Source of the DNA: JAENVT01 sp039931555
GTDB taxonomy: Bacteria; Actinomycetota; Acidimicrobiia; Acidimicrobiales; Ilumatobacteraceae
Assembly: GCA_039931555.1 (NCBI GenBank)
Contig: JBDTRP010000148.1
Coordinates: 1-28,588 of the forward strand
Reading direction: 5' to 3'
DNA: 28,588 nt
Positions 1-8,819 of this stretch are shown here, one piece after another. The notes beneath the pieces are model-generated. The model did no database searches. It was not told where the DNA came from and saw only the letters and a list, made by a program, of their open reading frames with translations. The position numbers and the translations under genes are program-made. The first letter of the stretch is position 1, and every line of letters begins with the position of its first letter.

Positions 1-1491
1 GGAGTTGCGGCCACCGGCACCGCGAGGTCCGGCCGGGGCACCGGACCGGGCATGACTCGTGGCACCGGAGCGACCACCGCTGCGCGCTTGGCCGGCGGCC
101 TGGCCCCGACGCCGACCGGGCTGGCCGGGGCGTTGACGGGCGACCACGTCTTCGGGCCGTGGCGGGCGGGGTGCGACCTTGGGAGCGACCGGGCCGGACA
201 GCTCGGTGAGCAAGGGGTGCGTCGGGTTGACGTTGGTGACCGTCGGCGAGATGCCGGCGGCGCGGGCCAAGGAACGGACATCGCCGGCCTGGTCGGGTGT
301 CATCACCGTGGCGACGACGCCTTCAGCGCCGGCTCGTGCGGTACGGCCCGAGCGGTGCAAGAAGGCCTTGTGCTCGGCGGGGGGATCGACGTGGATGACC
401 AGGGCGATGTCGTCGACGTGAATGCCACGGGCAGCGATGTCGGTGGCGACGAGCACGCGCACCTGGCCGCTGGTGAAGTCGGCGAGGTTGCGCTCGCGTG
501 CACTCTGGGACAGGTTGCCGTGCAGTTCGACGGCAGGGATGCCGGCGGCGCACAACTGCTTGGCGAGCTTCTTGGCGCCGTGCTTGGTGCGCATGAACAG
601 CAGCGAGCGGTCGAGGCCCGAGGCCAACGCGCTGACGACAGCGGCCTTGTCACCCGTGCTCACGGCGAGCACGTGATGGGTCATCGTGTTGATCGATGAC
701 ACTTCCGGATCGACCGAATGAACGATCGGGTTGACGAGGTAGGTGCGCACGAGCCCGTCGATGGCCTTGTCGAGCGTGGCCGAGAAGAGCAACCTCTGGC
801 CTGCAGACGGGGTGGCGTCGAGGATGCGCTTGACGCCGGGCAAGAAGCCGAGGTCGGCCATGTGGTCGGCCTCGTCGAGCACGGTGATCTCGACGGCGTC
901 GAGGCGGCAATGGCGCTGGCCGATGAGATCCTCGAGGCGGCCCGGGCAGGCCACGACGACGTCGACGCCCTGGCGCAATGCGGAGACCTGCGGGCCCTGA
1001 CCGACCCCGCCATACACCGTTGCGACGCGCAGGCCCATGGCCGCGGCCAACGGGCTCAACGAGATCATGACCTGGTTGGCGAGCTCGCGGGTGGGGACGA
1101 GCACGAGGGCCCGGGGTTTGCCCGACTGGCGGTGACGCCCGCTCGCCGCGAGGCGAGCGACGATGGGCAGGGCAAAGGCGATGGTCTTGCCGCTGCCGGT
1201 CTTGCCGCGGCCGAGCACGTCGCTGCCGGCGAGCGAATCAGGCAGTGTTGCCGACTGGATCGGAAATGCGGTGAGGACGTCGCGGTCGGCGAGGACCTTG
1301 ATCAATGGAGCCGGAACTCCGAGTGCGGCGAAGTCGGTGATGTAGTCGATCGGAGCGACCGGCGCAGGCACGGGTCGGGCGTTCGGAGCAGTCGACACGC
1401 TCGGTTCGATGCGCGCGGTGCGCTCGGCACCCGGGCGTCGGCCGCCGTTACGACGGCGCGCGCCGCGCGAACTGGAGGTGGATGTGGTCAT
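1..1491 (-). CDS. DEAD-box ATP-dependent RNA helicase (3' end beyond window)
   Basis: This is an ATP-dependent RNA helicase that unwinds structured RNA, by family in ribosome assembly, RNA decay or cold adaptation. The frame is open from an ATG at 1491 to the left edge (497 codons, no stop), so the C-terminus is missing. Visible motifs in order: Walker A GSGKT (99-103), PTRELA, a CPGR variant of the usual TPGR, DEADH (206-210), SAT, the motif V segment TDIAARG and motif VI HRSGRTARAG (379-388). After about residue 435 comes a Pro/Arg/Gly-rich basic tail typical of RhlE-like helicases. The start is supported by AAGGA about 10 nt upstream. The first ~45 residues are also Ser/Arg-rich and basic. 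The exact subfamily (RhlE, DeaD or other) cannot be fixed without the full C-terminus. Confidence 0.95.
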   Translation of the reverse strand, partial: MTTSTSSSRGARRRNGGRRPGAERTARIEPSVSTAPNARPVPAPVAPIDYITDFAALGVPAPLIKVLADRDVLTAFPIQSATLPDSLAGSDVLGRGKTGSGKTIAFALPIVARLAASGRHRQSGKPRALVLVPTRELANQVMISLSPLAAAMGLRVATVYGGVGQGPQVSALRQGVDVVVACPGRLEDLIGQRHCRLDAVEITVLDEADHMADLGFLPGVKRILDATPSAGQRLLFSATLDKAIDGLVRTYLVNPIVHSVDPEVSSINTMTHHVLAVSTGDKAAVVSALASGLDRSLLFMRTKHGAKKLAKQLCAAGIPAVELHGNLSQSARERNLADFTSGQVRVLVATDIAARGIHVDDIALVIHVDPPAEHKAFLHRSGRTARAGAEGVVATVMTPDQAGDVRSLARAAGISPTVTNVNPTHPLLTELSGPVAPKVAPRPPRPEDVVARQRPGQPGRRRGQAAGQARSGGRSGATSHARSGAPAGPRGAGGRNS

Positions 1492-1620
1492 GGTGGGGGA
1501 TTCCTTTATGGGTTGTTGGCCGTGGATGCAAACCAACAAACTCGCTGGAATCACTGTGCGCTGGAAGCGCTGCACTCGACCGCGGGCCACGTCTTCGTAG
1601 CACCGCCGTTCGACAGACTA
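1492..1620 (-). promoter_or_regulatory. Structured 5' leader and candidate promoter of the helicase gene
   Basis: Upstream of the helicase start there is a perfect 7-bp inverted repeat, TTGTTGG/CCAACAA (1513-1519 and 1533-1539, 13-nt loop), ending 6 nt from the AAGGA ribosome binding site (1502-1506). A -10-like TAGTCT (complement at 1615-1620) would give a leader of roughly 115 nt. A long structured leader with the ribosome site next to a hairpin fits post-transcriptional control, as known for cold-shock helicases in other bacteria. The promoter lacks a clear -35. The rest of 1621-1720 holds nothing I recognise. Confidence 0.4.
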
Positions 1621-1720
1621 TCGCTGAACTGGCCGGATAGGGCGGATGTGGCGCCGATCACGGCGATCCACCGTTTCGAGAGCGCCGTGCCGGCCGTGCT
1701 CGACGTGCAGGTGATTTCGT

Positions 1721-3154
1721 TCAGAGGCTGAGCGGAGGCCGCCAGCCTGGCGATCCGAAGCCGAACCCGTCGGATTCGATCGCGGCGCCGACGCGGAACA
1801 CGCTGACGTCTTCGTACGTTCGGCCGACGATCTGCACACCGGTCGGCACGCCGTTGCTCGCCAGCCCGGAGGGCACCGCCAGCACCGGGCACCGACTGAA
1901 CAGGTTGAAGGGCAACGTCATCATCGCCATGATGTGGTGCGGCACGTCGCGCCCGTCGATGACGATCGATTCGCCGACATACGAGCGACCGGCCTGCAAG
2001 CCGGTTATCGCGATCGTCGGGCACAAAAGCACGTCGATGTCTTCGAACATCCGCCCGAGTGGGTCCCACAGCGCGGTCTCTTCGACGAGGCCTTCGTAGA
2101 AAGTCAGCCCCGGGTCCATCGTCGCCACGAAATCGCGGGTGTAGTCATTGAGCACCTCGCCGAACTCGGCCTCGATCTCCCCGATTCCCTCTCCGAAGAT
2201 CGCCTTGAAGTGGGCGCGTGCTGCCCGCCACACACGATCGATCGTCCATGGAAGCGTGACCTCCTCGACAACAGCGCCCGCTCGCCGCAAGGTCTCAGCG
2301 ACGCGTCGGGTGTTGGTCACGACATCGACGTCGACCGGCCAGTCGCCGAGCGTGATGCACAGACCGATCCGCATGCCGTCGACTGAACCCAACCCGATCG
2401 CCTCGATGGGGATCTGCGGAGGATTCCGCAGCGACACGTTGTCGCGCCAATGTGGTCCGGCGATCACGTTCTCGAGCAGACCGCAATCGGCCACGGTTCG
2501 CGCCAGCGGGCCGTCGTGGCAGTACTGATCGAGGTGATAGGGCGCCAATCCGGGCACGCGGCCGAACGGCGGCTTGAAGCCAACGACGCCGGAAAACGAC
2601 GCGGGGATGCGGATCGAGCCGCCGATGTCGCTGCCGGTGGCCAGCGGTGCGTAGCCGGCCGCCAGCGCTGCGGCGGATCCCCCCGACGAGCCACCGGGCG
2701 AGAAGTCGGTGTTCCACGGGTTGCGCGTCACCCCCCAGAGAGCGCTGTGGCAGAAGCCGGCGCAACTGAACTCGGGTGTCGCGGTTCGCGCATGGATGAT
2801 GCCGCCGGCGGCCTGAATCCGTTCGATGATCGGATGGTCGTACTTGGCGACCTCATCGGCGAATGCCAGCGAGCCCTGCTTCCACGACCGCCCGGCCATC
2901 GGTTGCTCTTCCTTTGCGGCAACGGTCAGTCCCTCGAGTGGTCGCGGCGGATCACCCTTACCGAGGTATCGCTGCTCGGCAGCGCGCGCCTCGGAGCGCG
3001 CCTCGTCGTACCGACGATCGACCACCGCGTTCACCACCGAGTCGTGTGTCTCGATCTGCTCGATCATGCTCTCGAGGTGCTCCATCGGCGAGAGTTCGCC
3101 GCGACGGAACAGCGTCAGCGTTTCGTGTGCACTCAGGTATGGCAGATCGGGCAT
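1721..3154 (-). CDS. Amidase signature family hydrolase
   Basis: A 477-residue amidase-signature enzyme that hydrolyses a carboxamide to acid and ammonia; the substrate is not predictable. The Ser-cisSer-Lys triad is visible: Lys81 in TVAAKEEQ, the cis-Ser156 in GGSSGGS and the nucleophile Ser180 in GSDIGGSIR, with the usual 24-residue spacing between the two serines. Length fits the family (450-500). No signal peptide, so probably cytoplasmic. It begins 22 nt after the leuS stop on the same strand and is probably co-transcribed with leuS. It is not obviously GatA: no gatB or gatC is nearby and the C-terminal half resembles stand-alone amidases. No strong Shine-Dalgarno site precedes the ATG. 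Confidence 0.92.
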   Translation of the reverse strand: MPDLPYLSAHETLTLFRRGELSPMEHLESMIEQIETHDSVVNAVVDRRYDEARSEARAAEQRYLGKGDPPRPLEGLTVAAKEEQPMAGRSWKQGSLAFADEVAKYDHPIIERIQAAGGIIHARTATPEFSCAGFCHSALWGVTRNPWNTDFSPGGSSGGSAAALAAGYAPLATGSDIGGSIRIPASFSGVVGFKPPFGRVPGLAPYHLDQYCHDGPLARTVADCGLLENVIAGPHWRDNVSLRNPPQIPIEAIGLGSVDGMRIGLCITLGDWPVDVDVVTNTRRVAETLRRAGAVVEEVTLPWTIDRVWRAARAHFKAIFGEGIGEIEAEFGEVLNDYTRDFVATMDPGLTFYEGLVEETALWDPLGRMFEDIDVLLCPTIAITGLQAGRSYVGESIVIDGRDVPHHIMAMMTLPFNLFSRCPVLAVPSGLASNGVPTGVQIVGRTYEDVSVFRVGAAIESDGFGFGSPGWRPPLSL

Positions 3155-3176
3155 TGAGGAAGCATTGCCGAGCGGC

Positions 3177-6002
3177 TCAGGCGACGATGTTGACCATCCG
3201 ACCCGGGATGACGATCACCTTCTTCGGGGCCGCCCCGGCGAGTGAGGCGATGACCTTGTCGTCGGCCAGCGCGGCGGCCTCGACGCCTGACGGCTCGGTA
3301 CCCGCGGCGACGGTGACGCGACCGCGAACCTTGCCGTTGATCTGCACCGGATACTCGATCGTTTCGGCAACGAGCAGGGCCGGGTCGGCGGTGGGGAACG
3401 GTTGATAGGCCACGGAGTCGGTGTGGCCCAACTTGGCCCACAGCTCCTCGGCGACGTGTGCCGCCAACGGGGCGATCATCAACACCAACGGTTCGGCGAT
3501 GTCGCGTGGGCAGCCACCGAGCTTGGTGAGTTGGTTGTTGAGCTCGATCAACTTGGCGATTGCCGTGTTGAACCGCAACGCGTCCATGTCGTCGCGAACG
3601 CCGTTGATCGTGCGGTGCACCAGCCGTTGGGTGTCGAGCGTGGCATCGGCGTCGAGCAGCGCCAGCTCGCCGGTCTCTTCGTCGACAACGTTGCGCCACA
3701 GCCGCTGCAAGAAGCGGTACATGCCGACGACGTCGCGGGTCTCCCATGGGCGAGATGCGTCGAGCGGGCCCATCGCCATCTCGTAGAGACGCAAGGTGTC
3801 GGCACCGAAGCTCTGGCAGATGTCGTCGGGCGTGACCGCGTTCTTCAGGCTCTTGCCCATCTTGCCCCACTCGCGAGTGACGCGCAGATCGCCATGGAAG
3901 TAGTTGCCGTCGCGCTCGACGACTTCGGTGGCGTCGACATAGATCTCGCGTTCGTCCTTGAACGCGGCGGCCAGGATGTAGCCCTGGTTGAACAGCCGGT
4001 AGTACGGCTCCTTCGACGAGACGTGGCCCAGATCGAACAGCACCTTGTGCCAGAAGCGTGCGTACAGCAGGTGCAGCACGGCGTGCTCGACGCCACCCAC
4101 GTACAGATCGACGCCGCCGGGGTGTTCATGACCGTCGTGGCCCTCGGGCTGCGGGCCCATCCAGTAGCGCTCGACCTCGGGGTCGACGAACTGCTGCTCG
4201 TTGGTCGGGTCGAGGTAGCGCAGCTCGTACCAACAACTGCCGGCCCACTGCGGCATGACGTTGGTGTCGCGCCGGTACGGCTGCGGCCCGTCACCCAGAT
4301 CGAGCTCGACGTGGGTCCACCACTCCAGCCGATCGAGCGGGCTTTCCGGGTTCGAGAACTCGTCGTTGGGGTCGAACGTGCGCGGCGAGAAGCTGTCGGT
4401 CTCCGGCAAGACCAAGGGCAGTTCGCTGTCGGGCAGACCGTGCGGATTGCCGTCGAGGTCGTAGACGATCGGGAAGGGTTCTCCCCAATAGCGTTGCCTG
4501 CTGAACAACCAGTCGCGCAGCTTGTAGGTGATGGCGGCCTCACCGTGGCCGTTCGCGGCCAGCCACTGGTTCGTCAGCCGTTTGGCGGTGGCGACGCTGT
4601 CGATGTCATTGAGGTCGAGCGAGTCGTTGGAGCTGTTGACGAACGGCGCGTCGCCGATGAACGCGCTGTCCCACGTGGCGGTATCGAGGCTGCGGTCGGG
4701 CGGTTGCTGGATCGCCGGAATCGGCAGTCCGTACAGGCGGGCGAACTCGAAGTCGCGCTGGTCGCCGCACGGGACGGCCATGATGGCGCCGGTGCCGTAA
4801 CCCATCAGCACGTAGTCGGCGATCCAGATCGGGATCGACTCACCGGTCAGCGGGTTGATCGCATAGGAACCGGTTGCGACGCCGGTCTTCTCGCGGGTGT
4901 CGTCTTGCCGGTCGATGTCCTTCTTCGACGCCGCCTGGTGGCGGTACTGGGCAACGATGTCGCGGCGCTCGGGCGTGGTCAGTCTGTCGACCAACGGATG
5001 CTCGGGCGCGAGCACCATGAACGTTGCGCCGAACAGCGTGTCGGGGCGGGTCGTGAAGACGGTGATCGGGCCGGCCGGCGACGCGAAGTGCACCGAAGCG
5101 CCCTCGCTGCGGCCGATCCAGTTGCGCTGCATCGCCTTGATGGCGTCGGTCCACTCCAGCAGGTCGAGATCGGCGATCAGGCGGTCTGCGTACGAGGTGA
5201 TGCGCATCATCCATTGGCGCATGTTGCGCTTGAACACCGGGAAGTTGCCGCGGTCGCTGCGACCGTCGGCGGTGACCTCCTCGTTGGCCACGACCGTCCC
5301 GAGTCCGGGGCACCAGTTGACCGGTGCGTCGCTGACGTACGCCAGGCGGTGCCCCTCGACGATCACGTTGCGCTCGGCCGCCGACATGTCGCCCCACGCC
5401 CGACCGTCCGCGGTGGCTCGATCGCCGGATTCGTACTGCGCGACCAACTCGCTGATCGGTCGGGCCTTGTCTGCCTCGGTGTCGTACCACGAGTTGAAGA
5501 TCTGCAGGAAGATCCATTGGGTCCAGCGGTAGTAGCCCGGGTCGGTTGTGCTGATGCTGCGGCGTGCGTCGTGGCTGAGGCCGAGGCGCCGCAACTGTCG
5601 GCGATAGTTGGTGACGTTCGCGGCCGTGGTGATGGCCGGGTGCTGACCGGTTTCGACGGCGTGTTGTTCTGCGGGGAGGCCGAAGGCGTCGAAGCCCATG
5701 GTGTACATCACGTTGAACCCGGTCATCCGCTTGTAACGGCTGTAGATGTCGGTGCCGATGAACCCGAGTGGATGGCCAACGTGGAGGCCCGTGCCGGAGG
5801 GGTACGGAAACATGTCGAGAACGAAGATCTTTGGTCGCCCTGCGATTCGCTCGGGATCAGCGAGTGGCCCGGCCGGATTCGGCGTCTCGAACGTGCCGTC
5901 GGCCTCCCACCGATCCTGCCAGCGAAGTTCGATCTCTTGCGCCAGAGCGCCGGTGTACCGAAACTTCGGGGCATCGTCGGGAGTGGTCGGGGCCGATGTC
6001 AT
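3177..6002 (-). CDS. leuS: Leucyl-tRNA synthetase
   Basis: Class I aminoacyl-tRNA synthetase charging tRNA-Leu with leucine in the cytoplasm. At 941 residues it is longer than the E. coli enzyme (860), as is common in actinobacteria. The HIGH motif is HVGH (74-77) inside PYPSGTGLHVGHPLG, and the KMSKS loop is KMGKS (714-718). The CP1 editing domain is intact: TRPDT at 318-322 and GDQRDFEFA, with Asp414 and Asp417 where the editing pocket needs them, so post-transfer editing should work. The C-terminal anticodon-binding and tRNA-binding domains end in IEYPVQINGKVRGR and the tail. The ATG at 6002 is chosen because the N-terminus matches the family and a TAGAAT box lies 9 nt upstream. It leads a unit with the amidase and is divergent from the acyl-AMP ligase. 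Confidence 0.98.
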   Translation of the reverse strand: MTSAPTTPDDAPKFRYTGALAQEIELRWQDRWEADGTFETPNPAGPLADPERIAGRPKIFVLDMFPYPSGTGLHVGHPLGFIGTDIYSRYKRMTGFNVMYTMGFDAFGLPAEQHAVETGQHPAITTAANVTNYRRQLRRLGLSHDARRSISTTDPGYYRWTQWIFLQIFNSWYDTEADKARPISELVAQYESGDRATADGRAWGDMSAAERNVIVEGHRLAYVSDAPVNWCPGLGTVVANEEVTADGRSDRGNFPVFKRNMRQWMMRITSYADRLIADLDLLEWTDAIKAMQRNWIGRSEGASVHFASPAGPITVFTTRPDTLFGATFMVLAPEHPLVDRLTTPERRDIVAQYRHQAASKKDIDRQDDTREKTGVATGSYAINPLTGESIPIWIADYVLMGYGTGAIMAVPCGDQRDFEFARLYGLPIPAIQQPPDRSLDTATWDSAFIGDAPFVNSSNDSLDLNDIDSVATAKRLTNQWLAANGHGEAAITYKLRDWLFSRQRYWGEPFPIVYDLDGNPHGLPDSELPLVLPETDSFSPRTFDPNDEFSNPESPLDRLEWWTHVELDLGDGPQPYRRDTNVMPQWAGSCWYELRYLDPTNEQQFVDPEVERYWMGPQPEGHDGHEHPGGVDLYVGGVEHAVLHLLYARFWHKVLFDLGHVSSKEPYYRLFNQGYILAAAFKDEREIYVDATEVVERDGNYFHGDLRVTREWGKMGKSLKNAVTPDDICQSFGADTLRLYEMAMGPLDASRPWETRDVVGMYRFLQRLWRNVVDEETGELALLDADATLDTQRLVHRTINGVRDDMDALRFNTAIAKLIELNNQLTKLGGCPRDIAEPLVLMIAPLAAHVAEELWAKLGHTDSVAYQPFPTADPALLVAETIEYPVQINGKVRGRVTVAAGTEPSGVEAAALADDKVIASLAGAAPKKVIVIPGRMVNIVA

Positions 6003-6050
6003 AGTCCAAAGATTCTACGATGCGTCGCGTCGCTACTACGGTGGTAAATC
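6003..6050. promoter_or_regulatory. Divergent promoter region, leuS / fatty-acyl-AMP ligase
   Basis: This 48-bp gap must serve both directions. On the minus strand TAGAAT (complement at 6012-6017) lies 9 nt before the leuS ATG. On the plus strand TACGGT (6037-6042) lies 8 nt before the ligase ATG. Both fit the actinobacterial TANNNT -10 consensus and would start transcripts within a few bases of the start codon, giving leaderless mRNAs. Neither gene has a Shine-Dalgarno site. The -35 regions are weak. Confidence 0.45.
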
Positions 6051-7769
6051 ATGTCTTCGCGTACCGGGTCGCCGTATGTCGGCATCGTCGACCGCATCGT
6101 CGCCGCTGCTGATCGACCAACCGGCGTGCGTTTCGTCGGCCCCTCCGTGGCTCCCACCGAGGGGCAATCGTTCGTTCCGTGGCGGGAGATCCACGACGAG
6201 GCGCGTGTGGTGGGCGCCGCCTTGCAGGCCCGCGGATTGGTCCCCGGCGACCACGTGGCGATCCTCGGCCCGACCTCCCGGCAGCTGATCACGATCATCC
6301 AGGGCTGCTGGCTGGCGGGCATCGCCAGCATGGTTCTGCCGTTGCCGATGCGGATGGGTTCGCTCGATGCCTTCATCGATTCGACCCGGGGTCGCATCCG
6401 TCATGGCGATGCCAAGCTGGTCCTGGTCGACGAGTTGTTGGCCGCCTTCTACGTTCGCACCGTCGGAGACCCGCCGATCGAACTGATGGCAAGCGTGCTG
6501 CCCGGCTCGTCGACCGCGCCGTTGGGAGGTCAGCTGGAGATCCCCCCGCACGATCCCGAACGGCTCGTGATCCTGCAGTACACCAGTGGCTCCACCAGCG
6601 AGCCCAAGGGTGTGATGATCCCCGATCGCGTGTTGGCCGCCAACATCGATGCCTCGTGCGCCGCGGCGGAGCTCGACGAGGCCGAGGTGATGGTGTCGTG
6701 GCTGCCGCTGTACCACGACATGGGATTGGTCGGGTTCTTGTCGATCCCGATGACCAACGGCTGCCAGCTCGTGCAAGCCGCGCCGCAAGACTTCCTGGCC
6801 AAGCCCGGTAACTGGATGCAGTGGATCAGCGACTGGGGCGGCACGGCCACTGCCGGGCCGAACTTCTCGTGGGTCCTGGCCACGCGCGCTCTCGGTCGCA
6901 TGCACGACCTTGATCTGTCGCAGCTCACGTTGGCGCTCAGTGGTGCCGAGCCAGTCGACCCGAACGCGGTCGAGGCCTTCGTCGAGGCGGCCGCGCCGTT
7001 CGGGTTCAAGCCCGGCAGCGTGTTTCCGGCATTCGGCATGGCCGAGCTGGCGATCGGTGGTGTGTTCCCGCCGCGTCATCGTGGAATGGTGTGCGACTCG
7101 GTCGATCGAGTCGTGCTGGAGCGTGACCGCATCGCCAAGCCGTTGGAACTCGCCGACGCCGAAGAAGAGCTCGACGTGCGACGTATCCCCCGACTCGGCA
7201 AGGCAGTGCCGGGGCTCGAGATGAAGGTCGTCGATCCACTCTCACGTGTGGAGCTACCCGAGCGTCACGTCGGGGAGTTGCTGCTGCGCGGCACGTCGGT
7301 GACCCCCGGGTACTACAAGCGACCCGATGCGACTGCCGCGCTGTTCCACGACGGGTGGCTGTGCACCGGCGACCTGGCGTACACCATCGAGGGTGAGTTG
7401 GTGCTGTGCGGGCGCATCAAGGACGTCATCATCGTCGGAGGTCGGAACGTGTTTCCCGAAGACATCGAGCGTGCGTGCGCCACCCTCGATGGCGTCCGGG
7501 CCGGCAACGTGATCGCCTTCGGCGTCGAGGGGTACAAGGGCAAGGAGAGTGTCGTCGTGGTCGCCGAGGTGCGAACCGACGACCCGCCACACGTGCGCGA
7601 GGCCGTGCACCACCGCACGCTCGAGGTCTGCGGGCTGCCGCCCCGTGACGTGATGCTGGTCAAGCCCGGCACCTTGCCGAAGACATCATCGGGGAAGCTG
7701 CAGCGCGCCAGGTGCCGCGAGTTGTATCTCGAAGAATCCCTCGACCTCGTCTCACCAGTCGAGCTATGA
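6051..7769 (+). CDS. Fatty-acyl-AMP ligase / acyl-CoA synthetase family protein
   Basis: An ANL-superfamily adenylating enzyme of 572 residues that activates a fatty acid with ATP. The P-loop-like motif is YTSGSTSEPKG (177-187). WLPLYHDMG (217-225) is typical of fatty-acyl-AMP ligases (FAAL, FadD32-like) rather than ordinary acyl-CoA synthetases. GRIKDVIIVGGRNVFPEDIE marks the hinge, and the conserved C-terminal lysine is Lys549 in TSSGKLQR. FAALs normally hand the acyl-adenylate to an acyl carrier protein or polyketide synthase, but no such partner is in this window, so it may work in trans or on CoA. The start lies 8 nt after a TACGGT box. Its stop codon overlaps the convergent oxidoreductase gene by 6 nt. 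Confidence 0.9.
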   Translation: MSSRTGSPYVGIVDRIVAAADRPTGVRFVGPSVAPTEGQSFVPWREIHDEARVVGAALQARGLVPGDHVAILGPTSRQLITIIQGCWLAGIASMVLPLPMRMGSLDAFIDSTRGRIRHGDAKLVLVDELLAAFYVRTVGDPPIELMASVLPGSSTAPLGGQLEIPPHDPERLVILQYTSGSTSEPKGVMIPDRVLAANIDASCAAAELDEAEVMVSWLPLYHDMGLVGFLSIPMTNGCQLVQAAPQDFLAKPGNWMQWISDWGGTATAGPNFSWVLATRALGRMHDLDLSQLTLALSGAEPVDPNAVEAFVEAAAPFGFKPGSVFPAFGMAELAIGGVFPPRHRGMVCDSVDRVVLERDRIAKPLELADAEEELDVRRIPRLGKAVPGLEMKVVDPLSRVELPERHVGELLLRGTSVTPGYYKRPDATAALFHDGWLCTGDLAYTIEGELVLCGRIKDVIIVGGRNVFPEDIERACATLDGVRAGNVIAFGVEGYKGKESVVVVAEVRTDDPPHVREAVHHRTLEVCGLPPRDVMLVKPGTLPKTSSGKLQRARCRELYLEESLDLVSPVEL

Positions 7770-8783
7770 AGCCTGGAGGGCTGCGAGCACGCCTCGCCAG
7801 CGATCGGGGTCGCTCTTGTACGGCGCGTAGAAACTGATCCGCTGGATGACATCGCCGTAGCGACGCAGCAGTTCCGGTGCGATCTGCTCGGGTTCGCCGA
7901 CGACGGCGAACGTGTTGAGGATGTCGTCGGTGATGAGGTTGCCCATCTCGACCCAGCCACCCTTCTTGGAGAGTGCGTTGAGCTCCTCGTGCAGGCCGTC
8001 CCACCCGTGCAGTTCGAGCACGCCCTTGTAGGCGGGGGTCGAGCCGTAGAACGCGATCTGCTGGCGGGTGCCGGCTTCGGCCGCCGCCGTCTCGGCCGCG
8101 TTGTTACCGGTGACGACGAACGAAGGCCCGACGATCTCGAACCCCTCCATCGACTTGCCTGCCTTGGCGCGCCCGCGGGCGAGGGCCGGCAAGGTGACCT
8201 CGCGGAGGTACCGCTCGGTGGTGAAGCCGTGGCAGATGAAGCCGTCGCACACCTCGCCGGCGACCTCGGTCATCAGTACCCCGACGCCGGCCAGAAAGAT
8301 GCGCGGCACCCCGAAATCACCGAGGTCGGCACGATCGGGGGTGAAGAACGGTGTCATCAACGTGTGCGTGTAGAACTCGCCGCGAAATGCCAGCGGTGTG
8401 CCGTGCTGCCACGTGTCCCAGATCGATCGGATGGCGAGGATCATCTCGCGCATCCGTGGCGCCGGATGGCTCCACTCCATGCTGAATCGCTTGGTGATGT
8501 GTGGCTTGATCTGGCTGCCGAGGCCGAGGATGAAGCGCCCCTTGGCGAATGACTGGAGGTCCCATGCGATGTTCGCCAGCGTCATCGGGTTGCGGGCGAA
8601 GGCGACGGCGATCGAGGTGCCGAGCTCGAGGCGCTCGGTGTGCTCGGCAGCGAGCACCAGCGGCATGAACGGATCGTGAGCCGTTTCGATCGACCACGCC
8701 CCGTCGTACCCCGCTGCCTCGGTCTCCTTGGCGCTCGCCGCCGCCTTGCCGAGCTCGTTGCTGACTCCTCCGTCGACTTTCAT
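7764..8783 (-). CDS. LLM-class F420-dependent oxidoreductase (TIGR03617-like)
   Basis: A luciferase-like monooxygenase-fold flavin/deazaflavin oxidoreductase of 339 residues. The N-terminus (MKVDGG, then ETEAAGYDGAWS and TAHDPF), the ARNPMTLANIAWDL segment, GRFILGLGSQIKPH and the late VVGEPEQIAPEL are typical of the actinobacterial F420-binding group annotated as TIGR03617. F420 use is inferred from family, and the substrate is unknown. A longer reading upstream to 9458 in the same frame is arginine-rich and runs antisense-like through the neighbour, so I chose the ATG at 8783, just downstream of a TACGGT box. It is the last gene of a phosphotransferase - PAC2 - oxidoreductase run, 32 nt after PAC2, and meets the ligase gene tail to tail. 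Confidence 0.88.
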   Translation of the reverse strand: MKVDGGVSNELGKAAASAKETEAAGYDGAWSIETAHDPFMPLVLAAEHTERLELGTSIAVAFARNPMTLANIAWDLQSFAKGRFILGLGSQIKPHITKRFSMEWSHPAPRMREMILAIRSIWDTWQHGTPLAFRGEFYTHTLMTPFFTPDRADLGDFGVPRIFLAGVGVLMTEVAGEVCDGFICHGFTTERYLREVTLPALARGRAKAGKSMEGFEIVGPSFVVTGNNAAETAAAEAGTRQQIAFYGSTPAYKGVLELHGWDGLHEELNALSKKGGWVEMGNLITDDILNTFAVVGEPEQIAPELLRRYGDVIQRISFYAPYKSDPDRWRGVLAALQAS

Positions 8784-8790
8784 GGCGCCG

Positions 8791-8819
8791 ACCGTACTCC
8801 CGCAGGAACGAGTGGTCAG
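8791..8819 (-). promoter_or_regulatory. Candidate promoter of the LLM oxidoreductase
   Basis: On the minus strand CTGACC (complement 8814-8819) and TACGGT (complement 8791-8796) are separated by exactly 17 nt. The -10 ends 7 nt before the ATG at 8783, so the transcript would be essentially leaderless. The -35 includes the TGA stop of the PAC2 gene, so the last operon gene may also be expressed on its own. Confidence 0.5.

Noticed and set aside
1721..3154. GatA subunit of the Glu/Asp-tRNA amidotransferase
   Set aside because: No gatB or gatC nearby; the signature is shared by all amidases and the C-terminal half looks like a stand-alone amidase.
3402..6047. 881-codon open frame on the plus strand
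   Set aside because: It is the mirror of leuS in a GC-rich genome; no domain is seen and leuS is certain.
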